From: DASQVO01 sp035640715
Lineage (GTDB): Bacteria > Actinomycetota > Actinomycetes > Streptosporangiales > Streptosporangiaceae
Length of the DNA: 7,699 bases
Assembly: GCA_035640715.1 (NCBI GenBank)
Contig: DASQVO010000317.1
Span: forward strand, 1-7,699
Direction of reading: 5' to 3'
Each line of letters opens with the position of its first letter. Position 1 is the first letter of the stretch. Positions 1 through 4,768 of this stretch are shown here, piece by piece. The notes under the pieces were generated by a model. The model saw only the letters and a program-made list of their open reading frames with translations. It did no database searches and was not told where the DNA came from. The translations under genes were made by a program, and so were the position numbers.

Positions 1-124
1 TAACGGTGCGTGGTTGCCGGATCTTGGGACAGCGGCGACGCTGCGTCGCTAGGTTCCGTGGCCCTGGTCTTGGGGGGAAGGCGAAAGGGATCTGGCCGCG
101 CTGGTCGTCCCGCACGTCGGGGAG

Positions 125-372
125 TTGCGGGAGACGGGGGATCCGTGGGAGCCCTTCCGGCTGCATGATGCCGAGGGCTCGGTCGTCGGCCCGGTGACCG
201 GCACAGCCACGCCACCGGGCTCGTCAACGACGGCGTCTCGCTGCAGACCATCCGTAAACGGCTCGGCCACCGCAACCTGCAGACCACCCTGCGGTACGCC
301 GAACAATCCGATATCACCGCCGGCAACGAGCTTCGCGCCCGGCAGCGCCGCCGCATGGCCCGTACCGGCTGA
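125..372 (+). pseudogene. Tyrosine recombinase (phage-type integrase) relic with internal deletion
   Basis: Two pieces of one integrase can be read in two frames. From about 86 to 198 one frame gives an N-terminal stretch containing VGELRETGDPWEPFRLHDAE, which resembles the start of actinobacterial site-specific integrases. From about 199 to the TGA at 370-372 another frame gives the C-terminal catalytic end: RHSHATGLVNDGVS with the box II arginine, then RKRLGHRN with the conserved LGH histidine, then TTLRYAEQSD with the presumed nucleophilic tyrosine. The SAM-like core-binding domain and the first half of the catalytic domain are missing, and the two pieces join out of frame near 190-202. 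No ATG or GTG start fits the first piece; a TTG at 125 is the only candidate inside it, and a stop in that frame lies at 50-52. It cannot encode a working recombinase. It is probably the remnant of an integrative element. The family call is fairly safe; the exact ends are not. Confidence 0.7.
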
Positions 373-391
373 TAGCAGGTAACCCGCCGGC

Positions 392-637
392 GAACCGCCC
401 GGCCGCGGTGCGCACGAGCTGGGGAAGTTCCTCCACGCCGAGCGCCCTGGCGACGCGGAGGTAGACGAGCAGGGCCCCGCCGCCGCCGATGGCCACGGTG
501 ACGAAGCCGTACAGGGGCCCGGGGCGGAGGATCGCGCCGAACGTGACCGTGACCAGCACCGCGAAGATCAGCGACGGCAGCGCCGCGACGTGCATCCTGG
601 TCAGGCTGCGCACGATCAGCCGCCCGTCTGCTGAGGT
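392..637 (-). pseudogene. murJ: C-terminal fragment resembling lipid II flippase MurJ
   Basis: The minus strand reads about 80 residues beginning SADGRLIVRSLTRM, followed by two hydrophobic segments (around VAALPSLIFAVLVTVTFGAI and YGFVTVAIGGGGALLVYL) and ending RVARALGVEELPQLVRTAA. From memory, the order of a DGR.(I/V).R linker, a helix pair, then YL..AR.L.V.EL is typical of the extreme C-terminus of MurJ/MviN, the multi-pass membrane protein that flips lipid II for peptidoglycan synthesis. MurJ has about 14 membrane helices; only the last two or so are here. The frame stays open to a stop at 314-316, but the tail beyond 392 runs antisense to the integrase relic and is probably not original. 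There is no start or ribosome-binding site. I regard it as a rearranged scrap, not a gene. It could be another polytopic membrane protein with a similar tail. Confidence 0.5.
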
Positions 638-712
638 CACCGCACCTACGAGAGACCGTCCGAGACGTAGGAGACGTGCGCAATAGTGCTCATAACCCAG
701 CGACGGCAATAA

Positions 713-905
713 CTAAGCCCACGATTTCGTGATCTTGAGACACCGCTGCCACAAATGAACGTTCGGCTCGCTGAGCTGCCACCGCTCGGCCATGGCTGTC
801 TCGGCAGCGGCGCTTTTGTCGGCGACCTCGTCCAGATGGTCGCTGGTCTCTGATCTCCATCTCGTTCGCGTGCTCGGGACACGGCGCGGCAGGCGTGAAG
901 ACCAC
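713..905 (-). pseudogene. Small hypothetical gene, apparently frameshifted
   Basis: On the minus strand the frame running down from the GTG at 903-905 reads VVFTPAAPCPEHANEMEI with G/C-rich third positions. It then loses coding character at about 850. One frame over, the sequence becomes protein-like at once, reading ETSDHLDEVADKSAAAETAM and then AERWQLSEPNVHLWQRCLK before a TAG at 713-715. A single-base indel near 845-852 would join the two into one protein of about 64 residues. The first frame is also open upstream (GHLGSVRR just before the GTG), so the true start may be further right. The second half looks like a soluble helical segment. I recognise no family and assign no function. The switch in codon-position bias is seen directly; the single-gene interpretation is inferred. 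Confidence 0.4.
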
Positions 906-955
906 TCGCCGGACGCTTCCCAGATGCCCGGTAGCTGACCGTCCGGACAGCGGGC

Positions 956-979
956 GGGGCGGCGCTACGGCGCCGCCCC
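956..979 (+). terminator. Perfect 10-bp G/C hairpin with UACG tetraloop
   Basis: GGGGCGGCGC (956-965) is the exact reverse complement of GCGCCGCCCC (970-979), separated by TACG. Read as RNA from the plus strand this gives a C(UACG)G loop, a member of the very stable UNCG tetraloop class. There is no T-run on either side, as is common for hairpin-only terminators in actinobacteria. No intact gene ends here: the relic at 713-905 begins to its left on the minus strand. It may be a terminator orphaned by deletion, or a stable structure of unknown use. Confidence 0.5.
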
Positions 980-1060
980 GGAGACCGCCGCAGGCGCTCG
1001 GAGATCTTGGCTATGCCAAATACGTGCTGAAACTGCCTTCCGCGTCGATGCCGGGAGAGG

Positions 1061-1147
1061 GGTAGTCGCAGCTCAGCGGCACTACCGGTACAGCGTGGCG
1101 TCTCGGACTCATAATCCGCTGCTCAGGCTCGATGCCCAATGCCTGCC
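1061..1147 (+). pseudogene. tRNA-Met(CAU)-like relic
   Basis: At 1104-1118, CGGA-CTCATAA-TCCG forms an anticodon-type arm: a 4-bp stem around a 7-nt loop with U33, a CAU anticodon and AA at positions 37-38. It continues CGCTGCTC and, after a gap of a few bases, GGCTCGATGCC (1126-1136). That segment fits a T-arm with CUCGA in place of UUCGA and keeps the G53-C61 pair. Upstream, GGGGTAG and AGCTCAGCGG (1061-1079) resemble a tRNA 5' half but lie about 16 nt too far from the anticodon arm. The D-arm does not pair, the T-stem has two mismatches and the acceptor stem pairs poorly, so a working tRNA is unlikely. A relic of a tRNA gene used as an attachment site would fit the integrase relic nearby. 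Chance resemblance remains possible. Confidence 0.35.
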
Positions 1148-1191
1148 CAAATCAGAGCGCGAGTGCTAATAGGCGCTGCTAGTCGAGTTGG

Positions 1192-1218
1192 TGGCGGCGG
1201 TCTCGGGAACCGCCGCCA
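1192..1218. terminator. Perfect 10-bp stem-loop, terminator-like
   Basis: TGGCGGCGGT (1192-1201) pairs exactly with ACCGCCGCCA (1209-1218) around the 7-nt loop CTCGGGA. There is no T-tail on either strand. It sits in the gene-free stretch about 290 bases upstream of the HTH gene. It may be a factor-independent hairpin terminator left from a lost gene. Confidence 0.4.
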
Positions 1219-1509
1219 GGCTCGTACCGGCCAGTGATGGCTCCTTGTTACATGTTCTCGCCATGAGCATCTCGCGCCACCTGCCGGTGACCACGGCCGC
1301 GGCGCTGCCCACTCGCGCGCCATCGGCACCATCGTGAGCGTGCGGCCTGGCCCAGCATAAGCGGACTTCAGCAAAGGATCGGGCTCGTTCACGACGGCCC
1401 ACTCGTCACCGTCTACCGCGCGGATCGCGGCCGATGAGGACGGGCTCGCAGGGGCCGTCCTTGCGAGGAATAGATCGGGACACCGCCTACCCGCCGACGC
1501 GCTGTCATC

Positions 1510-1866
1510 ATGCATGACCGGGCGTTTGACTACGAGGCGTCCGAGCAGCGGCTCCGGCTCGCCGTCACCGCTGCGCGTACGGCGGAAGTGCCGATCGCCT
1601 CGATCGCCAAGGCGGCCGGAACCACCCGGCAAACCGTCTACAACTGGAGCGCCGACTACGGCCAGGAGGACGGACTGACCGTCGCGCCGGGCGCGCACCT
1701 GGAGGCCCTGCCGGTCCAGCGTCGCCGCGCAGCCAAGAAGGCGCCCGTGCTGATCATGGGGACCCGCCGCAAAGGGCACCTGGTGTGGGACGGCCGCCGT
1801 GGCACCGCAGTCGGGTACGCCGTGACAGGCTCGAGGTCTCCGTCCCAGGCAAGATCATGGACGTGA
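1510..1866 (+). CDS. Small helix-turn-helix protein, possibly frameshifted near its end
   Basis: An ATG at 1510 opens a 118-residue frame; an in-frame stop at 1471-1473 limits the start, and no clear Shine-Dalgarno sequence precedes it. Residues about 10-46 form an acidic/basic helix followed by a compact helix-turn-helix, VPIASIAKAAGTTRQTVYNW, of the type found in resolvase tails and small actinobacterial DNA-binding proteins. After residue 46 comes a region rich in A, R and K (QRRRAAKKAP at about 76-85), then KGHLVWDGRRGTAVGYAV. The last 12 or so residues (SRSPSQARSWT) have poor codon bias, while the +2 frame becomes coding-like from about 1828. A one-base indel may therefore have cut this gene short, and the natural protein would run on into the next ORF. 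It probably binds DNA, but target and role are unknown. It is flanked by mobile-element debris. Confidence 0.55.
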   Translation: MHDRAFDYEASEQRLRLAVTAARTAEVPIASIAKAAGTTRQTVYNWSADYGQEDGLTVAPGAHLEALPVQRRRAAKKAPVLIMGTRRKGHLVWDGRRGTAVGYAVTGSRSPSQARSWT

Positions 1867-2063
1867 TCGCCGAGTCGTGGGCGCTGGCCGGAGATTCCTC
1901 CGGCGCGGGCCGCCGCCCGCACATTGGGGACCGGGTGATCTGTGAGGACGGCGTCCTCGCCACCGTCGAGGACGCCCCGGGCGATCGCGGTGACATCCGG
2001 GTCGTGGCAGACGGCGAACTCCGGGCCGAAAACTGGTGGGCGATCGTGCTGCCGGGCATCTGA
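1857..2063 (+). CDS. Small hypothetical protein, or displaced C-terminus of the HTH gene
   Basis: An ATG at 1857 overlaps the stop of the HTH ORF (TGA 1864-1866) and gives 68 residues starting MDVIAESWALAGDS. The middle reads GDRVICEDGVLATVEDAPGD and the end reads AENWWAIVLPGI. Codon third positions are strongly G/C. The same frame is already coding-like upstream of the ATG, from about 1828 (DRLEVSVPGKI). That suggests either a start further left or a frameshift fusion with the HTH protein, giving one protein of about 185 residues. The alternation of short hydrophobic strands with D/G turns suggests a small beta-rich domain. No family is recognised. If the two ORFs are separate, the 10-base overlap implies translational coupling and a joint function. 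Confidence 0.45.
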   Translation: MDVIAESWALAGDSSGAGRRPHIGDRVICEDGVLATVEDAPGDRGDIRVVADGELRAENWWAIVLPGI

Positions 2064-2094
2064 CCTGGGGCTCCGGTAGTCCTGGCCGAAAAAT

Positions 2095-2174
2095 CAACGG
2101 ATATGCAGGTCACAGCCTCGACTGAGAGCCGCCCGAAGCGGCCCGCAAGGGCTCGCTGACCTGCATATCCGTTG
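2095..2174. repeat. Perfect 18-bp inverted repeat flanking a 44-nt spacer
   Basis: CAACGGATATGCAGGTCA (2095-2112) is repeated exactly in inverted orientation at 2157-2174. The spacer holds a smaller hairpin, GCCGC (2128-2132) with GCGGC (2138-2142), and a competing pair GAGCC (2126-2130) with GGCTC (2150-2154). There is no T-tail, and the arms are A/T-richer than their surroundings, so this is not a typical actinobacterial terminator. AAAT occurs at 2091-2094 and 2176-2179, one base out of register for a clean target duplication. It could be a miniature transposable element, a recombination or plasmid site, or a structured RNA. Confidence 0.6.
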
Positions 2175-2216
2175 GAAATTCCCCGGTACTACTGGGACGC
2201 CCTGCAGGGAACCGAT

Positions 2217-2279
2217 CTACATGAGCATTCGATGCCGTATTTGAGCACTACATGAGCAGCGAGCGGGGTAACTGAGCAC
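2217..2279 (+). repeat. Two-copy 31-bp direct repeat with four TGAGCA boxes
   Basis: TGAGCA occurs at 2222, 2242, 2253 and 2273, a spacing of 20, 11 and 20. The regularity comes from a 31-bp unit repeated twice: CTACATGAGCA at 2217-2227 and again at 2248-2258, and TGAGCAC at 2242-2248 and 2273-2279, with little identity between except GTA. Regularly spaced short repeats of this kind occur at transposase-binding ends (for example IS21-type elements) and in regulator or replication-initiator sites. No adjoining gene decides which. Confidence 0.5.
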
Positions 2280-2370
2280 CGGCGCCGTTTCGGTCACGGA
2301 CTGTTGCGGCCGGAGCGTAGGCGGCTTGCGGGCTCTTCGCTGTCCTGCCTGACCTGCGCGGGCCGTGCGG

Positions 2371-2400
2371 GCGGGTGACATGCTCAGCGTGAGCCCCCGC
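2371..2400 (-). terminator. Compound hairpin just past the tetR stop
   Basis: Immediately downstream of the repressor gene (which ends at 2402 on the minus strand), GCGGG (2371-2375) can pair with CCCGC (2396-2400), and inside it GCTCA (2382-2386) with TGAGC (2390-2394) around a 3-nt loop. The position fits a terminator; the stems are short and no T-run is present. Confidence 0.35.
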
Positions 2401-2401
2401 T

Positions 2402-3118
2402 TCAGGGCGTGGACGGGGAAAGGAGCCCGGCAAGGATTCTGGTCATCGCGCTGTCGAACACGTCCTCCTGGCTCGTGGGGCCGTCGGAGGTGGGCGCCTC
2501 GGCGAGCGCGGCGGCCAGGTGGGGGTGCTGGCCCGCGGACACGATTCCGGTCAGGTAGGCGGCCAGTTCGCCCTGCCACCGGATGGCATCCTGGCCGGCG
2601 CGCAACTGCTCGACCTCGGTTTGGGCGATGAGCCGGACCGCTCCGGAGAACAGGGCGACAGCTTCCAGCCTGGCCGGTCCGGGCAGGTCCGTGCCATCGA
2701 GGGCGGCGAGGGCGTGCTCGATGAACGCTACCGCGTTCGGACCGGGGATCGGCGCGGCCTGGATGTCAAGGAGCCACGGGTGCCGCAGGTAAAGGGCGCG
2801 GCCCTCGCGGGCGATCGCGAGCAGCCGGGCGGTTGGCGACCCGTCGGCCGCCGTCGTGTAGTCGAGTTCGCCGCGCGCCTGGTCGGCCATCAGTTCGAGC
2901 AGTTCGCCGCGGTTGACGACGTACCGGTACAGCGACGCGGGGCCGGTCCCGACGGCGGCCGCGACCGAGCGCATGGTGACGGCGTCGAGGCCGTCCGCGT
3001 CGGCGATCAGGATGCCGGCCGCCGCGATCTTGGCCCGGCTGTGCTCGGGGACCGGACCGCGGGGCGCCCGCTCCGGACGGGTCCAGATGCTGCCGCCGTG
3101 CGGCTTGCCTTTCGTCAT
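2402..3118 (-). CDS. TetR/AcrR-family transcriptional repressor
   Basis: The protein has 238 residues from the ATG at 3116-3118. An upstream extension is open but reads as non-coding and would swallow the divergent promoter, so I chose this start. Residues 11-14 read IWTR, followed by a P/R-rich lead and helix 1 (SRAKIAAAGILIADADGLDA, 27-46). The TetR helix-turn-helix is at about 48-73: TMRSVAAAVGTGPASLYRYV, then NRGEL. The remainder is the all-helical ligand-binding and dimerisation half; the W.RPE lead and domain order resemble the group with a PF02909-type (tetracycline-repressor-like) C-terminal domain. It is transcribed away from the hydrolase-ABC exporter unit, and the 80-bp gap holds inverted repeats. 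By analogy with similar pairs it should repress both directions until a small ligand binds. The ligand is unknown. No Shine-Dalgarno precedes the ATG and a candidate -10 lies only 7 nt upstream, so a leaderless transcript is likely. Confidence 0.9.
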   Translation of the reverse strand: MTKGKPHGGSIWTRPERAPRGPVPEHSRAKIAAAGILIADADGLDAVTMRSVAAAVGTGPASLYRYVVNRGELLELMADQARGELDYTTAADGSPTARLLAIAREGRALYLRHPWLLDIQAAPIPGPNAVAFIEHALAALDGTDLPGPARLEAVALFSGAVRLIAQTEVEQLRAGQDAIRWQGELAAYLTGIVSAGQHPHLAAALAEAPTSDGPTSQEDVFDSAMTRILAGLLSPSTP

Positions 3119-3157
3119 TGCGAACACTGTACCCAGTAAGCTAGGCTGACAGTACAG
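3118..3157 (+). promoter_or_regulatory. Divergent promoter/operator between tetR and the hydrolase
   Basis: Rightward promoter candidate: TTGCGA (3118-3123), an 18-nt spacer, then TAGGCT (3142-3147), which would start transcription near 3154. Leftward candidate for tetR: a -10 TACAGT (reverse complement of 3126-3131) just before the tetR ATG. The half-sites CTGTAC (3127-3132) and GTACAG (3152-3157) are exact inverted repeats centred on 3142, so a bound repressor would cover both promoters. CAGTA also recurs as direct copies at 3134 and 3150. The half-sites are visible; TetR binding is inferred. Confidence 0.5.
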
Positions 3158-3198
3158 CGAACGATGATCGCAGTTACCGCAGGGGCGAGGAGACGGAC

Positions 3199-4131
3199 AT
3201 GACCGCAACCGGGAGCATTGGCGCCCAGGCCAGCCAGTGGACACAGACCCAGTACACGCGCAACGGGACGGTCGACATCGCCTACGACACCCTCGCCGGG
3301 TCGGAAGGGGAGCCCCTGCTGCTCGTCATGGGCCTAGCCGTCTCCCGGTTCTGGTGGCCGGCCGGCCTATGCCAGGAATTCGCCGCCCGGGGGTTCGCCG
3401 TCGCCCGCTACGACCAGCGCGACGCCGGCGAGTCGACCCGGATGCCCGACACCGGGAGCAGCAACCCGTTCGCCGCCATCGCCCGCAAGCGGGGCGCCTA
3501 CACCTCCGAGGACATGACCGACGACGCGATCGCCGTGCTCGACGCGCTCGGCTGGAAGCGGGCCCACCTCTTCGGCGCCTCGCTCGGCGGCATCATCGCC
3601 CAGCGCATCGCGCTCCGCCACCCAGACAGGGTGCTCAGCGTCGTGTCGGCCGCCGGGATACCAAGCGACACCTCCGGCCTCGGCGCCTTCCGCTACATAC
3701 GGTTCGGAATGCTGGCCAGGCTCTCGCGGCTGAAGTTCCCTGAGGGCCGCGACGGCGACATCCAGATGTCGCTCGCGCTCGCCCGCGCCGTCGCGTCGCC
3801 GGCCTACCCGTTCGACGAGACTGCCGCCCGGGAGTGGATCGAGCGCGAGGTGGACAGCGGCCCCCGTGACACCAAGGCGCAGAGCAGGCAGGTCGGTGCC
3901 AGCTGGCACGGCCCGAAGCTGCGCGAGCTGCGCAAGCCGACCCTGGTCCTGCACGGCGACCATGACCCGCTGCTGCGTGTCAGCGCCGCCCGCAACACCG
4001 CGAAGGCCATCGCAGGCGCCCGCCTCGTGCTGCTGCCCGGCGCAGGCCACGACCTGCCCAAGCCATTGTGGGGCACCATCGCCGATGAGGTCAGGCACAA
4101 CGCCGACCGCGCAGTGGCCCGCCAGGGCTGA
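3199..4131 (+). CDS. Alpha/beta-fold hydrolase
   Basis: A 310-residue protein starts at the ATG at 3199, preceded by GAGGAG (3187-3192) at 6-nt spacing. It has the full alpha/beta hydrolase triad: the nucleophile elbow GASLGG with Ser128, the acid in HGDHDPL (Asp256), and the His in GAGHDLP (His284). The strand-turn LLLVMGLAVSRFWW (41-53) supplies the oxyanion-side turn, and VARYDQRDAGES (68-79) is the conserved segment seen in esterases such as the RdmC/AknP anthracycline methylesterases and related hydrolases. A helical cap lies between about 155 and 235. There is no signal peptide, so it should be cytoplasmic. It is the first gene of the rightward unit under the TetR-type operator, ahead of a DrrAB exporter, which suggests hydrolysis of an ester- or lactone-bearing small molecule. 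The true substrate cannot be read from the sequence; simple esterase or haloperoxidase-like activity is also possible. Confidence 0.9.
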   Translation: MTATGSIGAQASQWTQTQYTRNGTVDIAYDTLAGSEGEPLLLVMGLAVSRFWWPAGLCQEFAARGFAVARYDQRDAGESTRMPDTGSSNPFAAIARKRGAYTSEDMTDDAIAVLDALGWKRAHLFGASLGGIIAQRIALRHPDRVLSVVSAAGIPSDTSGLGAFRYIRFGMLARLSRLKFPEGRDGDIQMSLALARAVASPAYPFDETAAREWIEREVDSGPRDTKAQSRQVGASWHGPKLRELRKPTLVLHGDHDPLLRVSAARNTAKAIAGARLVLLPGAGHDLPKPLWGTIADEVRHNADRAVARQG

Positions 4132-4155
4132 CCCGCCCGGTTCCCGCACAGGACG

Positions 4156-4705
4156 TTGAGAATCCCCGAACAAGTGCCGGCCATGGACGCCTCAAGCCAG
4201 CCGGTTCCCGGGCGCACCGAGAAGATAACCCGGCTGCGTTCGATCATCGCCCGACGGATGACCGAGTCGCTGGCGATCTCCGCCCAGATGACGAGGGTGG
4301 TCGAGGTGGACGTCACCCGCATCGCCCGCCTCCGTGACCGTGTCAAGACGGCCTTCGCTCGACGACACGGCGTCAAACTATCGTTCCTGCCGTTCTTCAC
4401 GATGGCGACCGCCGGGGCGCTTCGCGTACATCCCCAGCTCAACGCGACGATCGACCTCAAGGCCGGCACGGTCACGTACCACGACACAGAGAACATCTGC
4501 ATCGCAGTCGACACCCCGAAGGGCCTCATGATCCCGGTGCTGCACCGGGCAGGCGATCTCACGCTGGCCGGTATCGCCCGGGGTATCGCCGATCTGGCGG
4601 AACGGACGCGCCCGCCTGGTTGACGCCGGCGACGCCGGCGCCTTCCTGGACACAGTGAAGGAGCGGCTCGAGGAGGGCGACTTCGAAAGCGCGCTCGACA
4701 TGTAA
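4156..4705 (+). pseudogene. Broken 2-oxoacid dehydrogenase E2 acyltransferase catalytic domain
   Basis: From about 4207 the frame reads GRTEKITRLRSIIARRMTES, then SAQMTRVVEVDVTRIARLR, LSFLPFF, HPQLNATIDL and IAVDTPKGLMIPVL, which is the first two-thirds of the lipoamide acyltransferase (E2) catalytic domain. After LAERTR it hits a stop at 4621-4623. The C-terminal end resumes in the +2 frame from about 4613: RLVDAGDAGAFLDTVKERLE through DFESALDM, with a TAA at 4703-4705. Compared with intact actinobacterial E2s, roughly 60-70 residues are missing between ERTR and RLVD, including most of the active-site HxxxDG motif (its DG now reads DA). The N-terminal lipoyl and E3-binding domains are also absent. 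The start is uncertain (TTG 4156 or ATG 4183, neither with a good ribosome-binding site). A 9-bp tandem repeat, GACGCCGGC, lies at 4622-4639 beside the junction. It cannot act as an E2 acyltransferase. It lies inside the hydrolase-drrA unit, 24 nt after the hydrolase stop. Confidence 0.8.
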
Positions 4706-4768
4706 GGAAGCGAGATGCTGGACGATGCCAGCAGCAATCCGCTTAAGGATGGGAGACAGGACGTGAAC

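Larger units (their letters stand above)
980..1509. other. Gene-free stretch with debris
   Basis: About 530 bases carry no ORF that I can defend. The longest open frames are antisense or have mixed third-position composition. Within it are the tRNA-like relic at 1061-1147 and the stem-loop at 1192-1218. From about 1371 to 1425 the plus strand has a short run of G/C-ending codons (reading IGLVHDGPLVTVYRADR, then a stop), but the minus strand has an equally good bias there, so no call is made. Confidence 0.5.

Noticed and set aside
1270..1425. Minus-strand stretch faintly like an anti-sigma-factor ATPase tail (PGRTLTMVPMAREWAAP)
   Set aside because: The similarity is a few residues only, the upstream and downstream frames do not fit the family, and the opposite strand is equally coding-like.
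1123..1779. 218-codon open frame on the minus strand
   Set aside because: It covers the HTH gene in antisense over its first part and reads as low-complexity R/P/S/G-rich sequence; it is a G/C-driven shadow.
2061..2174. The 18-bp inverted repeat as a plain terminator for the ORF ending at 2063
   Set aside because: The arms are not G/C-rich, the spacer is 44 nt and no T-tail follows; this does not look like a usual terminator, though transcription effects are not excluded.
2217..2279. Short repeats as a CRISPR array
   Set aside because: There are only two 31-bp units, the conserved part is 11 bp, and no leader or cas gene is present.
2519..3139. 206-codon plus-strand frame across tetR
   Set aside because: It mirrors the TetR gene and crosses its start and promoter; no motif is visible.
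3367..4173. 268-codon minus-strand frame across the hydrolase
   Set aside because: It is antisense shadow of a complete alpha/beta hydrolase and is rich in A/G/E/V from mirrored codons.
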